From positions 2,774,001 through 2,838,000 of the forward strand of contig OCMG01000004.1 of the NCBI GenBank assembly GCA_900215285.1: DNA of 64,000 nt, in the 5' to 3' direction. Each line of letters starts with the position of its first letter. The stretch's first letter is position 1. Position numbers and translations under genes: made by a program. This document shows positions 1-9,546 of this stretch, piece by piece. The notes beneath the pieces are model-generated. The model saw only the letters and a list, made by a program, of their open reading frames with translations. It searched no databases and had not been told where the DNA came from. This DNA comes from Ensifer adhaerens. Its GTDB lineage: Bacteria; Pseudomonadota; Alphaproteobacteria; Rhizobiales; Rhizobiaceae.

Positions 1-2362
1 CCAGCGACGACGAGAAGGACCGGTTCACGAGTACCAGCACGAGGATGTTGAGGATCAGGCTGTAAAACGTCAGCGTCCTCAGCTCATTTTCAGGCATGCC
101 GCTTCGGTAGGAGACCCAATAGAGACCGCCTGACAGCGCCAGCAAAATTACGCCCTGTATGCCCCCCCAGACGACCAGCCGCATCGGCAGAAGCACCTCG
201 CTCGGTGCGCGTGGCGGCCGGCGCATGATGTCGGTCTCCTCTTCCTCGGCTTCAAAGACCAGCGTGCAGATCGGATCGATCACCATTTCGAGAAGCGCGA
301 TGTGGACGGGCCAGAAGACGATCGGGAGCGAGAATGCCAGCGGCAGCAACGTCAGCCCGGCAATCGGCACATGGATCGCCATGATGAAGAGCGCCGCCTT
401 GCGGATATTGTCGTAAATCCGCCGGCCCAGCCGGATCGCCCGGATGATGGAACCGAAATCATCATCAAGGAGAACGATCGACGAGGCTTCGCGCGCGACA
501 TCCGTCCCGCGGCCGCCCATGGCGATGCCGATATCGGCGGCTTTCAGCGAGGGCGCATCGTTCACGCCGTCGCCGGTCATGGCGACAACCTCGCCATTCT
601 GTTTCAGCGCCTGCACGATCCTGAGCTTCTGTTCCGGCAGGATGCGCGCATAGACGCTTATCGTCTCGACCCGGCGTGACAGCTCTTCGTCGCTCAACTG
701 CCTGAGGTCGTCACCGCTGAGCACGCCGTCGCCCGCGCTGGCAATGCCGGCCTGTCGGGCGACGGCCAGCGCAGTGGCCGGATAATCGCCCGTGATCATG
801 ATGACCCGCACGCCTGCCGTGCGACACTCGGCAACGGTCGCCGGGACCTGGCGGCGCAAGGCATCCGCCAGCCCGACCAGCCCGAGAAAGCGGAAGACGA
901 AACCATGCGGCGTGCCGGGCCAGTCGCGGCCGGAGAAATCCGCTTCGGCAACCGCCAGCACACGAAGCCCCTCCTTGGCCATGCGCTCGGTCAGCGCATC
1001 GACCATTGCGCCTTCCGCGTCATCGAGACCACAAAGCAGGGTTATCGCCTCCGGCGCGCCCTTCGCGGCCACGGTATGGTCTTCGCCGTTGCCGACCGAC
1101 CATACCTGCGTGACAGCAAGCAGTTCCGGTGTCAGACCATATTCCCTGACCAATGACCAATCCAGCCGTCCAGGATGACCTTCCGGGAACGTCGTCGGCG
1201 TCAGCGCATGGAAAGCCTTTTCCATCGGGTCGAACGGATCGACCGCGCAGGCGAGAATGCCGCTGGAGGCCAGAGACCTGAAGTCGTCTTCGATCAATCC
1301 GTCCGCTTCGGGCTTGAGCACGCGGCCGTCGGGAAGAACAAGTTCCACAATCGACATGCGATTTTCAGTCAGCGTGCCGGTCTTGTCGGTGCAAAGCACA
1401 GTCGCCGATCCGAGCGTTTCGATCGCCGAAGCCTTGCGGGTCAAAACTCTGGCTTTCGAAATCCGCCACGCGCCTACCGCCATGAAGACGGTGAGCACGA
1501 CCGGAAATTCTTCGGGAAGCATGGACATGCCGAGTGCGATGCCGGCCAGCAGGCCGTCAAGCCACGAACCGCGCAAGAAACCGAAAAGCAGAATGGCAAC
1601 GACACTGGCTGCCGCACCCAACACACCGAAAACGCGCACCAGATTGCGGATTTCTGACTGCAGGCGCGGCGTGCCGCGCTCCACCGTGCCGAGGCTTTTT
1701 CCGATCCGGCCGATCTCGCTGCGGTCGCCTGTGGCCGTCACCCGGCAAAGAGCGCTGCCGCGAACCACCAGCGTACCGGAGTAAACGCAGCACGAGGACA
1801 TGCCTGCGCCGGCATCTTCGCCCACGCCTTCCAGCGCCTCGACCTTGCGCACGGCGACAGATTCGCCGGTCAGGATGGACTCGTCCGCCTCAAGACCATG
1901 ATCGCGCAGAACCAGCGCATCGGCAGGAACCCGGTCACCTTCCGCGAGGACCAGGATATCCCCGCGCACGACGTCGCGCCCGGCAATCCGCTTGCGTTCG
2001 CCGTCACGAATGACGAGCGCGCGCGGGCTGCTGAGATCGCGCAGCGCCTGCAACACGCGCTCGGTGCGCACTTCCTGGTACACGGTTATGAAGACGGAGA
2101 GGCAAGCGAAAACCAGCAGGATTGCCGCTTCGCCGGGATCGCCAAGGAGGAGATAGACAACCCCACCTGCGACGAGGAGCGCCATCATCGGCTCCCGCAG
2201 GACTTCCAGCACGATCCGGCCGATGCCTCGCCTTTCGGCCATGGGAAGCTCGTTATATCCGTCGCTGCGCAGGCGCACCGCAGCGTCCGCATCGCTCAAG
2301 CCTTGACTGCCGACAGACGCGTCGGACGTCAACGCATCCTGCTGTATGTCTTGCATGTCCAT
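1..2362 (-). CDS. P-type cation-translocating ATPase (3' end beyond window)
   Basis: Inner-membrane ATP-driven cation pump, partial: about 787 residues are visible and the C-terminal membrane end lies left of base 1. Seen: an N-terminal cation-ATPase segment, the actuator TGES near residue 165, the phosphorylation motif CTDKTGTLT with Asp about 326, and the hinge GDGVNDAP near 595-602. The M4 motif reads PEEFP rather than the PEGLP common in Ca2+ pumps, and M6 carries VIDPIC, so the ion (Ca2+, Mg2+, Mn2+ or other) cannot be assigned. The start is ATG at 2362; a second in-frame ATG at 2356 is possible. A perfect FNR/FixK-type box at 2490-2503 lies 128 bp upstream, so the gene probably has its own promoter rather than depending on groEL. 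Such pumps are common in hypoxia-response clusters, which is family knowledge. Confidence 0.9.
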   Translation of the reverse strand, partial: MDMQDIQQDALTSDASVGSQGLSDADAAVRLRSDGYNELPMAERRGIGRIVLEVLREPMMALLVAGGVVYLLLGDPGEAAILLVFACLSVFITVYQEVRTERVLQALRDLSSPRALVIRDGERKRIAGRDVVRGDILVLAEGDRVPADALVLRDHGLEADESILTGESVAVRKVEALEGVGEDAGAGMSSCCVYSGTLVVRGSALCRVTATGDRSEIGRIGKSLGTVERGTPRLQSEIRNLVRVFGVLGAAASVVAILLFGFLRGSWLDGLLAGIALGMSMLPEEFPVVLTVFMAVGAWRISKARVLTRKASAIETLGSATVLCTDKTGTLTENRMSIVELVLPDGRVLKPEADGLIEDDFRSLASSGILACAVDPFDPMEKAFHALTPTTFPEGHPGRLDWSLVREYGLTPELLAVTQVWSVGNGEDHTVAAKGAPEAITLLCGLDDAEGAMVDALTERMAKEGLRVLAVAEADFSGRDWPGTPHGFVFRFLGLVGLADALRRQVPATVAECRTAGVRVIMITGDYPATALAVARQAGIASAGDGVLSGDDLRQLSDEELSRRVETISVYARILPEQKLRIVQALKQNGEVVAMTGDGVNDAPSLKAADIGIAMGGRGTDVAREASSIVLLDDDFGSIIRAIRLGRRIYDNIRKAALFIMAIHVPIAGLTLLPLAFSLPIVFWPVHIALLEMVIDPICTLVFEAEEEETDIMRRPPRAPSEVLLPMRLVVWGGIQGVILLALSGGLYWVSYRSGMPENELRTLTFYSLILNILVLVLVNRSFSSSL

Positions 2363-2489
2363 CCTGACCGATCAAAGGCGTGTGCCGCGCCATCCAACGG
2401 CATGCCGGCACATCTGGCTTCGGGCTGTGTCGGCTCTCGGCTTATGCCGAATTGGCTATCCCTTTTCGGCGGAAGGCCCTCGCATGTCC

Positions 2490-2503
2490 TTGACAACGAT
2501 CAA
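2490..2503. promoter_or_regulatory. FNR/FixK-type box upstream of the P-type ATPase
   Basis: The sequence TTGACAACGATCAA fits TTGAY-N4-RTCAA, the half-site pattern of FNR, Anr and FixK regulators, without mismatch. It lies between the stop of groEL (2577) and the start of the ATPase (2362), about 128 bp before the ATPase ATG. It is one of eight such sites in the first 20 kb. Confidence 0.6.
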
Positions 2504-2576
2504 AGGCAGCGGCGGGATCGCAAGAGGCCTGCCGATTTTCCGGCGTCGTGATTAGCCCAGCTTTAAAGACGGCCGA

Positions 2577-4202
2577 TCACATGCCCATCGCCATGTCGGC
2601 CATTTCCTGTTTCCCCCTCAGCTCGGGGATTTCCGTCATGGTCGCTTCGGTCAGAAGCAGCACGCTTGCGACTGAGACGGCATTTTCGAGCGCCACACGC
2701 ACCACTTTCGTAGGGTCGATGATGCCCGCTTCGACCAGATCGACATAGACCTTGCGCCCGGCGTCGAAACCGTATGCGCCGACGCCATCGAGCATGCGTG
2801 CGACGACGACACCGCCATCCACTGCGGAATTCTCGGCAATCTGGCGCGCGGGCGCCTCCAGCGCGCGCTTGAGAATCTGGATGCCGGTGCGCTCGTCACC
2901 GTCGCTCTGCGCCTCAAGTTGACCGACCGCCGCAACACAGCGCAGGAGCGCGAGCCCGCCGCCCGGCACGATCCCTTCCGCAACGGCGGCCTTGGTCGCG
3001 TTGATCGCGTCGTCAAGCGCGTCCTTCCTGGCCTTCATTTCGGCCTCGGCCGGCGCGCCAACGCGGATGACGGCCACCCCACCGGACAGGCGCGCCAAAC
3101 GTTCCTGGAGCTTTTCCTTGTCGTAATCGCTGGTCGATTGGCCGATCTCGCGCCGGATCTGTTCGATGCGCGCGGCAATACGGGCCTTGCTGCCACCGCC
3201 GCCGATGATGGTTGTCTTTTCCTTGTCGACGACGACGCGCGTGGCGGTGCCAAGGGCGGAAGCGGTCACGTTTTCGAGCTTGATGCCCAGCTCTTCGGCG
3301 ACCAGTTGAGCCCCTGTCAGCACGGCAATGTCTTCCAGCATGGCCTTGCGACGGTCGCCGAAACCCGGAGCCTTGACGGCGCAATTGCGGAAGATCCCCC
3401 GGATCTGATTGACGATCAGGGTCGCCAGCGCCTCGCCGTCGACATCTTCCGCGATCAGCAGAAGCGGACGACCCGACTTCGCCACCTCCTCCAGCAGGCC
3501 GACCAGGTCATTGAGCGCCGATATCTTCTTGTCGACGACCAGAAGTCTGACATCCTCCAGCACCACTTCCATCTTTTCCGCGTCGGTGACGAAATAGGGA
3601 GAGATGAAGCCACGATCGAACTGCATGCCCTCGACAACATCAAGATGCGTTTCCGTCGTCTTGGCCTCCTCGACCGTGATGACTCCGTCCTCGCCGACTT
3701 TCTCCATGGCTTCGGCAACGAGGCGGCCGATCGCCTCGTCATTGTGTGCGGAAATGGCGGCGATCTGCTGCTTTTCCAGAGCGGTGGAGACGGGCCGCGA
3801 TAGACCCTTCAATGCCGCGACCGCGCAGACGAGCGCCTTGTCCAGCCCGCGTTTGATATCCACCGCCGAAGCGCCTGCCACCACATTGCGCAGTCCATCG
3901 GCGAAGATCGCATGTGCCAAGATGGTGGCCGTGCTGGTGCCGTCGCCGACCATTTCGCCGGTCTTCTCCGCCGCCGCCCGCAACATTCGTGCGCCGAGGT
4001 TTTCTTCTGGATCTTTCAGATCGAACTCCTTGGCGATCGTGACGCCATCGTTGCAGACGATGGGCGTTCCCCACTTTTTCTCGATCAGGACCGATTTCGA
4101 TCGTGGCCCAAGCGTGATGCGCACGGCATCGGCAAGCTGTGTTGCACCGGCAAGGATTTTCGCCCTTGCCTGATCCCTGAAAAGCACCTGCTTGTGCGGC
4201 AT
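2577..4202 (-). CDS. groEL: GroEL-type chaperonin (60 kDa), accessory paralogue
   Basis: Cytoplasmic class I chaperonin subunit of 541 residues, the normal family length. Seen: GDGTS at 86-90 (ATP-binding loop), the IVPGGGLAL segment and the ATPase Asp in KDALDDAI about residue 395. The C-terminus is MADMAMGM, with a short Met/Gly tail in place of the usual GGM repeats. The N-terminal block ([18 protein letters not shown]) diverges from housekeeping GroEL. No groES is adjacent, which suggests a stress-induced paralogue that borrows GroES from the main groESL operon. It starts 45 bp after the PEP synthase stop, so it is probably co-transcribed with it from the box at 6720. The family assignment is firm; the accessory role is inferred. 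Confidence 0.95.
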   Translation of the reverse strand: MPHKQVLFRDQARAKILAGATQLADAVRITLGPRSKSVLIEKKWGTPIVCNDGVTIAKEFDLKDPEENLGARMLRAAAEKTGEMVGDGTSTATILAHAIFADGLRNVVAGASAVDIKRGLDKALVCAVAALKGLSRPVSTALEKQQIAAISAHNDEAIGRLVAEAMEKVGEDGVITVEEAKTTETHLDVVEGMQFDRGFISPYFVTDAEKMEVVLEDVRLLVVDKKISALNDLVGLLEEVAKSGRPLLLIAEDVDGEALATLIVNQIRGIFRNCAVKAPGFGDRRKAMLEDIAVLTGAQLVAEELGIKLENVTASALGTATRVVVDKEKTTIIGGGGSKARIAARIEQIRREIGQSTSDYDKEKLQERLARLSGGVAVIRVGAPAEAEMKARKDALDDAINATKAAVAEGIVPGGGLALLRCVAAVGQLEAQSDGDERTGIQILKRALEAPARQIAENSAVDGGVVVARMLDGVGAYGFDAGRKVYVDLVEAGIIDPTKVVRVALENAVSVASVLLLTEATMTEIPELRGKQEMADMAMGM

Positions 4203-4246
4203 GGATTGCCCCTCTGATTGTGTTGAGCCAACCTCGGCAACGACGT

Positions 4247-6661
4247 TTAGCGTCGTGCCTGCGGGATTTTATCCGGCGTGTGGGTGCTGCGAATTCGCTC
4301 GCTTTCCGCGACCTGCTGTTTGACGGCGACAAAGCTGTCGGGGCTGACCGAAATGGAGGAAATGCCGCAACCGACGAGGAAATCGGCAAATTCCGGATGA
4401 TCGCTCGGGGCCTGACCACACAAGCCGATCTTGCGGCCTGTCCTGTGCGCCTCCGAGATGGCGCGGTCGATCATCCATTTCACCGCGTCATTCTGCTCGC
4501 TGAAAAGTGAGGCCAGATCACCGGAGTCGCGGTCCACGCCCAATGTAAGCTGCGTCAGATCGTTGGAGCCGATCGAGAAACCGTCGAAATGACGGGCGAA
4601 ATCCGCAGCCAGAATGACATTCGAAGGGATTTCGCACATGACGTAGACTTCAAGGCCGTTCTCGCCACGCGTCAGGCCGTTATCCGCCATGACGGCCAGA
4701 ACCTTTTGGGCCTCATCCACCGTTCTGCAGAACGGGATCATGACGATGGCGTTGGTAAAGCCGAGTTGCTCGCGAAGCCGCCTGATGGCCTGGCATTCCA
4801 GCGCAAAACCGTCCTGATATCGCGGGGAGTAGTAGCGCGATGCGCCACGAAAACCGATCATCGGGTTTTCTTCATCGGGTTCGAATTGCGAGCCGCCAAG
4901 CAGGCCGGCATATTCGTTCGTCTTGAAGTCGCTCATCCGGACAATTGCCGGCTTCGGGTAAACCGTGGCACAGAGCCTTGCGAGACCCCGGGACAGCCGG
5001 TCCACGAAATAGTCCGTCTTGCTGGCATATCCGAGCGTCAGGCGCGCAATCTCCTCCTTGGCGGCCTCGTCCCGCACGCCCGCATAGTGCACCAGCGCCA
5101 TCGGATGAATGCGGATAGCATTGCTGATGACGAATTCCATGCGTGCCAGCCCGATCCCATCGGCTTGCAAACGCCACCACCGATAGGCGGCGGCAGGATT
5201 GGCGAGGTTCAGCATGACCTTCGTGTTCGTCGCCGGCAGATGCGTGACATCGACCGCCGTCGTCTTGACCTCGGCCCTGCCCTCATAGACGAAGCCGTCG
5301 TCACCCTCGGCGCAGGACAGCGTGACGTCCTGGCCGCTGTGCAGAACGAGCGTGGCATCGCCCGTGCCGACCACGGCCGGCAGTCCCAGTTCGCGGCTGA
5401 CGATGGCGGCATGCGAGGTTCGCCCGCCATGATCGGTGATGATGGCCGCAGCCCGCTTCATGATCGGCACCCAATCCGGGTCGGTCGTGCTGGCGACCAG
5501 GATCGAACCGTCGATGAAGCGGCCGATATCCGCCGGTGTTTCGATCAGGCAGAGACGCCCGGAGACGACACCATCGCCGATCGCAAGCCCCTGCGTCAGA
5601 AGCCGCCCCTTCTTCTTCACCTCGAAGGTCTCGAACGTGGCGAAGTCGCGCCGGGCCTGCACGGTTTCGGGGCGGGCCTGAACGATATAGAGTTTACGGG
5701 CCTCGCCGTCCCTGGCCCATTCGATGTCCATCGGCCGGCCATAGTGCCTTTCGATGTCGACCGCCCAGCGCGCCAGCGTCAGGATCTCCGCGTCGTTGAG
5801 TACGAAGGATGCGCGCTCGACCTTGGAAGTCGGAACGTTGCGGGTCGGCGCATCGGCATTGCCGTAGATCATCTTGAAGGCCTTGCCGCCCAGCCGCTTC
5901 TCGATGATCGGCGTCAGGCCCGCATTGCCCAGAAGTGGCTTGAAGACATGGTATTCGTCCGGATCGACCGCGCCCTGGACGACATTCTCCCCCAACCCCC
6001 AGGCGGCGTTGATGAGAACGACCTTGTCAAAACCGGTTTCCGTGTCGATGGAGAACATGACGCCCGCGCCGCCGAGATCGGAGCGCACCATCTGTTGCAT
6101 ACCGATCGAGAGCGCCACTTTCATGTGGTCGAAACCCTTGGTCTGGCGATAGCTGATGGCGCGATCGGTGAAGAGGGAGGCGTAGCAGCGCCGACAGGCG
6201 TTGAGCAGCGCTCGCTCACCGTTGATGTTCAGGAATGTCTCCTGCTGGCCGGCAAAGCTTGCATCGGGCAGGTCTTCGGCTGTTGCGCTCGACCGGACGG
6301 CGACCGACGGGCTCTCCAGGCCCACTTCTTTGCCAAGTGCGCGATAGGCTTCGCGTATCTGGCCTCCTACCGCCTCGGGCCAATCGCCGCGGAGGATCAG
6401 GTCGCGAATTGCACGTCCGGTGCTGGCAAGGTCCGCCTTTCCATTCTGCCAATCGCCAATCAACTGAGTGATCGGGACGCGCAATCCGTTGCCGTCCACA
6501 AAAGCCCAATAGGCCTGTGCAGTGGTCGCAAATCCGGGCGGCACAGCAATTCCGCGCTCGGCCAGTGTGCCGATCAACTCGCCGAGCGAGGCGTTCTTAC
6601 CCCCAACGAGCGCGACATCGCCGCGCTTCAAACCCTTAAGATTGCGCACCAGAGAATCCAT
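4247..6661 (-). CDS. ppsA: phosphoenolpyruvate synthase (pyruvate, water dikinase)
   Basis: Cytoplasmic enzyme converting pyruvate, ATP and water to PEP, AMP and phosphate; 804 residues, the usual PpsA length. Seen in order: the N-terminal ATP-grasp domain beginning with [12 protein letters not shown], the phosphohistidine domain with [15 protein letters not shown] near residue 414 (catalytic His), and the C-terminal PEP-binding barrel with [26 protein letters not shown] and the catalytic Cys in [12 protein letters not shown] near 747. The start is ATG at 6661. It is divergent from the glucokinase-like gene, sharing the FNR-type box at 6720-6733 about 59 bp from each start codon, and groEL follows downstream. 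Paired with a sugar kinase, it suggests adjustment of the PEP/pyruvate node under oxygen limitation (inference). Confidence 0.93.
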   Translation of the reverse strand: MDSLVRNLKGLKRGDVALVGGKNASLGELIGTLAERGIAVPPGFATTAQAYWAFVDGNGLRVPITQLIGDWQNGKADLASTGRAIRDLILRGDWPEAVGGQIREAYRALGKEVGLESPSVAVRSSATAEDLPDASFAGQQETFLNINGERALLNACRRCYASLFTDRAISYRQTKGFDHMKVALSIGMQQMVRSDLGGAGVMFSIDTETGFDKVVLINAAWGLGENVVQGAVDPDEYHVFKPLLGNAGLTPIIEKRLGGKAFKMIYGNADAPTRNVPTSKVERASFVLNDAEILTLARWAVDIERHYGRPMDIEWARDGEARKLYIVQARPETVQARRDFATFETFEVKKKGRLLTQGLAIGDGVVSGRLCLIETPADIGRFIDGSILVASTTDPDWVPIMKRAAAIITDHGGRTSHAAIVSRELGLPAVVGTGDATLVLHSGQDVTLSCAEGDDGFVYEGRAEVKTTAVDVTHLPATNTKVMLNLANPAAAYRWWRLQADGIGLARMEFVISNAIRIHPMALVHYAGVRDEAAKEEIARLTLGYASKTDYFVDRLSRGLARLCATVYPKPAIVRMSDFKTNEYAGLLGGSQFEPDEENPMIGFRGASRYYSPRYQDGFALECQAIRRLREQLGFTNAIVMIPFCRTVDEAQKVLAVMADNGLTRGENGLEVYVMCEIPSNVILAADFARHFDGFSIGSNDLTQLTLGVDRDSGDLASLFSEQNDAVKWMIDRAISEAHRTGRKIGLCGQAPSDHPEFADFLVGCGISSISVSPDSFVAVKQQVAESERIRSTHTPDKIPQARR

Positions 6662-6719
6662 TTTTCAGTCCCCACTATCGCCACGAGGACCAACCTAGCG
6701 CCTCGCACCCGGCTTGCCG

Positions 6720-6733
6720 TTGACGGTCATCAA
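6720..6733. promoter_or_regulatory. FNR/FixK-type box shared by ppsA and the glucokinase-like gene
   Basis: TTGACGGTCATCAA is a perfect match to TTGAY-N4-RTCAA. Its centre (6726.5) is about 65 bp from both divergent start codons (6661 and 6791), so one bound dimer could serve both promoters. The 14 bases are identical to the box at 16504-16517. Confidence 0.65.
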
Positions 6734-6790
6734 TGACCGCGAAAGCGAGGAACAGAACTATCGCACCGCAAACAAAGCGGAGGAATTACA

Positions 6791-7792
6791 ATGGGTGCGG
6801 CGGGACGATTGGTCGTCGTTGGAGACATCGGAGCAACTTACATGCGCTTCGCGGTGGCTGATCATGATCAGTTGCGCCTTGATCACTATGTGCAGTTTCG
6901 ATGTGCCGAATTCCAATCGGTGCGTCATGGTCTTTCGGCCTTTCTCAAATCGCTCAACTATCATCCGTCGTCGGTCTGCCTGGCGGTGGCCGGGGCGGCT
7001 GATGGGTCGCGTATCCGCATGTCCAAACTCCCGTGGGTTGTCGACGCCGATGAAATCGGCACGCTCAGCGGTATTGATGACGTATTGCTGGTCAACGGCT
7101 TCAAGGCGCTGGCGCTCGCACTCCCACATCTCTCGGAGCATGACCTGCATCGGATTGGCGGCGGCAGACGGGATCCAATGGCGAACAGGGCAGTGGTCAG
7201 AGCCGGCACAGGGCTCGGCGTTGCCGGCGTCACCTGTTTAGGCGACAGGTGGGTCAGCATGACAGGTGAAGGCGGCTATGCGACCTTTGCAGCCCAGACG
7301 CGGGACGAATTCGATATCTTCGAAAGGCTACGCTTCAGCAGGCATCATGTGGCGTGGGAACATCTTCTCTCGGGACCGGGCCTTACGACAATCTATCGGC
7401 TCCTTCTGCAAATCAACGGGAGCCATGATCCTTCGGATAAAGTCACGGTCGATGAGGTTCTCTCTGCCGCCGAAGACGGTGAAGACGTCATCGCTGCACA
7501 AGCCGTCGAGTATTTTGTCAACTGGCTCGGGAGGTTTGCGGGCGATGTGGCATTGACCTTCGGTGCACAGGGCGGCGTCTACCTGAGCGGAGGCATTCCG
7601 GCGCGGCTGGTCACCAACCTTGAGAAGAATGGGTTTCGCACAGCGTTTGAGAACAAAGGTCGGCTCAGCCCCTATCTCGAAAAGGTTCCTGTTTTTGTGA
7701 TCAGGGCAGCTGATGCAGGACTTCGCGGTGCGGCCATTGCATATTCGGAAAGTCTGGAACTCGAGGAGCCGCTGTTATGCGCGGTTGGCTAG
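6791..7792 (+). CDS. glucokinase family protein (Glk-type, ATP-dependent)
   Basis: Predicted cytoplasmic hexose kinase of 333 residues. Seen: the N-terminal phosphate loop VVVGDIGATYMRF, the central RAGTGLGVAGV and GEGGYATFA motifs, the LLSGPGLTTIY motif typical of the Glk family (PF02685), and a C-terminal GAQGGVYLSGG adenosine motif. The start ATG at 6791 follows a strong Shine-Dalgarno (GGAGGAATTACA). It lies 58 bp after the FNR-type box shared with ppsA. The following DUF3775 gene overlaps its last 16 bases, suggesting an operon. The phosphate-loop Asp is present but the substrate is not proven; sugars other than glucose are possible. Confidence 0.85.
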   Translation: MGAAGRLVVVGDIGATYMRFAVADHDQLRLDHYVQFRCAEFQSVRHGLSAFLKSLNYHPSSVCLAVAGAADGSRIRMSKLPWVVDADEIGTLSGIDDVLLVNGFKALALALPHLSEHDLHRIGGGRRDPMANRAVVRAGTGLGVAGVTCLGDRWVSMTGEGGYATFAAQTRDEFDIFERLRFSRHHVAWEHLLSGPGLTTIYRLLLQINGSHDPSDKVTVDEVLSAAEDGEDVIAAQAVEYFVNWLGRFAGDVALTFGAQGGVYLSGGIPARLVTNLEKNGFRTAFENKGRLSPYLEKVPVFVIRAADAGLRGAAIAYSESLELEEPLLCAVG

Positions 7793-8295
7793 GACAGTTT
7801 CGAACAATCCGTGGTCGCAGAGGCAATCAATTCGAGACGGTCTATGTCAGAAGGAAACGGGGAAAGGTGCTCAGGAACAGTACACCGCCACATATCGACG
7901 TTCCGCTCGACACTGTTTGCTTCATTATCTTGAAAGCGCGTCAATACAGCCAAAGGGACTACGATACCGGTAGCGACAATGCATTTAACCCAAGCGAGGG
8001 CATTGCCGTCAGTGTGGTTGAAGAAAAGGTTGAGGACACCGTTGAAGAAGAACTGCTGTCGATCATCGCGGATCTCAATGAGGATCAACAAATCGACCTT
8101 GTGGCCCTCGCATGGCTAGGTCGAGGCGATGCCGAATTGAGCGGTTGGCGCAACTTACGCGCCGAAGCCCGGCGACTGCACAATTCAGCGACCGGCCGGT
8201 ATCTCCTCTCTGATCCCTTGATTGCAGACTACCTGGAGGCCGGTTTGGCACTCCTGGGCTTGTCCTGCGCCGAGACAGAAGAGAACAGGCCTTGA
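7777..8295 (+). CDS. DUF3775 domain protein
   Basis: Protein of unknown function, 172 residues from the earliest start. The family signature is clear: PLDTVCFIILKARQY near 42-56, then an acidic linker, DQQIDLVALAWLGRGD near 105-120, and the C-terminal LLSDPLIADYLEAGLALLG. The first 40 or so residues are basic (RTIRGRRGNQF, VRRKRGK) and outside the domain, so translation may really begin further in. It overlaps the glucokinase-like gene and precedes the phosphoribosyltransferase by 24 bp, consistent with one transcript from the box at 6720. No enzymatic motif is visible. Confidence 0.75.
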   Translation: MRGWLGQFRTIRGRRGNQFETVYVRRKRGKVLRNSTPPHIDVPLDTVCFIILKARQYSQRDYDTGSDNAFNPSEGIAVSVVEEKVEDTVEEELLSIIADLNEDQQIDLVALAWLGRGDAELSGWRNLRAEARRLHNSATGRYLLSDPLIADYLEAGLALLGLSCAETEENRP

Positions 8296-8319
8296 TGTGG
8301 TGATGAGGTGCATAATGCC

Positions 8320-9000
8320 ATGACATTTCGTGACAGAGCGGATGCCGGTCAACAATTGGCGGCAGCATTGTTGCGCTACGAAGGCAAGAACGCCATCGTT
8401 CTCGCGCTCCCGCGTGGCGGCCTCCCGGTTGCCATTCCTGTCTCTGCCAAGCTTGGCCTTCCACTCGGTCTCCTTCTGGTCCGGAAGATCGGGGTGCCCT
8501 TCGAGCCCGAGGTTGCGATGGGCGCGGTTGTCGAAGATACCGAACCGATTGTCGTGCGCAACGAGGACGTTATTGCAGCCGCGGGCATAGTCCCAACCAT
8601 ATTTGACACTGCATTGAAGAGGGAACTGACGGAGCTTGCGCGCCGGCGCAAACAATACCACATCGCACGCGAGACACCGCCGATAGCCGGGCGGATCGTC
8701 ATCCTGGTGGATGACGGGCTGGCCACCGGAGCGACGGCGCGCGCGGCAATCCAAGCCATGAGGGCAAAGGCTCCCGCTTCGATTGTCCTGGCTGTTCCCG
8801 TCGCGCCAAGAGACCAGATCATCGCGCTCTCAAAATTGGCTGATGACTTTGTATGCCTTGAAGAACTCGGCCCAGTTGGTGCGATCAGCATGCATTATCT
8901 TCACTTTCCGCAGCTGACTGACGACGATATGGCGGAGCTTATGCGTTCTTGCGGATTGGCAGAGCCATCCCCCGATACGTCTTCGGACCGCTCGCGTTGA
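8320..9000 (+). CDS. predicted phosphoribosyltransferase (COG1926 type)
   Basis: Type I phosphoribosyltransferase fold, about 226 residues. Seen: LALPRGGLPVAIPVSAKLGLP near 33-53, and the PRPP-binding loop IVILVDDGLATGATARAA near 128-145 with the usual double Asp. The substrate is unknown; proteins of this type are frequent in microaerobic and stress gene clusters. ATG at 8320 (MTFRDRADAG) was preferred because family members begin this way; an in-frame GTG at 8308 would add four residues. Its stop codon overlaps the FNR-type box at 8997-9010 that serves the next gene. It adds to the PRPP theme of the island, with the PRPP synthetase fusion at 9547-11019. Confidence 0.85.
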   Translation: MTFRDRADAGQQLAAALLRYEGKNAIVLALPRGGLPVAIPVSAKLGLPLGLLLVRKIGVPFEPEVAMGAVVEDTEPIVVRNEDVIAAAGIVPTIFDTALKRELTELARRRKQYHIARETPPIAGRIVILVDDGLATGATARAAIQAMRAKAPASIVLAVPVAPRDQIIALSKLADDFVCLEELGPVGAISMHYLHFPQLTDDDMAELMRSCGLAEPSPDTSSDRSR

Positions 9001-9010
9001 CGGCCATCAA
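8997..9010. promoter_or_regulatory. FNR/FixK-type box before the host-attachment-family gene
   Basis: TTGACGGCCATCAA is a perfect TTGAY-N4-RTCAA site. It overlaps the stop codon of the phosphoribosyltransferase and ends 62 bp before the ATG at 9072, and so argues for that start over upstream in-frame codons. Confidence 0.6.
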
Positions 9011-9071
9011 CGCGGCCGCCTACTGTCAATGCGATTCAGTAGCTCAAATGGAACTCACTGGAGAACGGACC

Positions 9072-9518
9072 ATGAGGCTGAACGTAACCATTCCCGCTGG
9101 TGCACTGGTCATTGTTGCCGATCACAACAAGTCGCTCTTTTTGAAGAACGATGGAAAAGCACTTACGCCGCATCTGGACTTTATCGAAGAATTGCAGGCC
9201 GACGCCAACCCGTTGACATGGCAGCAGGGCGTCGACCGGCCGGGCCGGACCGCCATGGGCGACAGGCGAAGCGCCTATGCCGAGACGGACTGGCATGAGC
9301 TGGCGGCATCACAGTTCATGGAAAATACCGCGCAGCGCATTACCGAGCTTGGCGAAATACATAGTTGCGAAGCCTTTGTCATCGTCGCACCTCCGAAGGC
9401 TCTCGGCCAGCTCCGGCAGGCTTTGCCAGAGGTTACGCGAGACAAGATATATTTGGAGATTTCCAAGGACTTGACCCATCTTCCGGTCGAAGAGATCACG
9501 GACTATTTGACCCCGTGA
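9072..9518 (+). CDS. host attachment family protein (Host_attach)
   Basis: Small soluble protein of 148 residues resembling the Host_attach family, named after an Agrobacterium protein linked to attachment to host cells; its biochemical role is unknown and the fold resembles release-factor-like baeRF proteins. Seen: an N-terminal beta strand IPAGALVIVADHNKSLFL, a central DWHELAASQFMENTAQRI helix, then AFVIVAPPKALGQLRQAL and the C-terminal DLTHLPVEEITDYL, all typical. Start ATG 9072 is chosen because the FNR-type box at 8997-9010 sits 62 bp upstream. It is convergent with the PAS-PRPP synthetase fusion (28 bp between stops). Confidence 0.85.
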   Translation: MRLNVTIPAGALVIVADHNKSLFLKNDGKALTPHLDFIEELQADANPLTWQQGVDRPGRTAMGDRRSAYAETDWHELAASQFMENTAQRITELGEIHSCEAFVIVAPPKALGQLRQALPEVTRDKIYLEISKDLTHLPVEEITDYLTP

Positions 9519-9546
9519 GCAACCGGTCGGAGATGGGTTCGTGCCA

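Noticed and set aside
4589..6736. Very long plus-strand open frame opposite ppsA
   Set aside because: It is antisense to a complete PEP synthase with all motifs; its composition is that of a shadow frame in GC-rich DNA.
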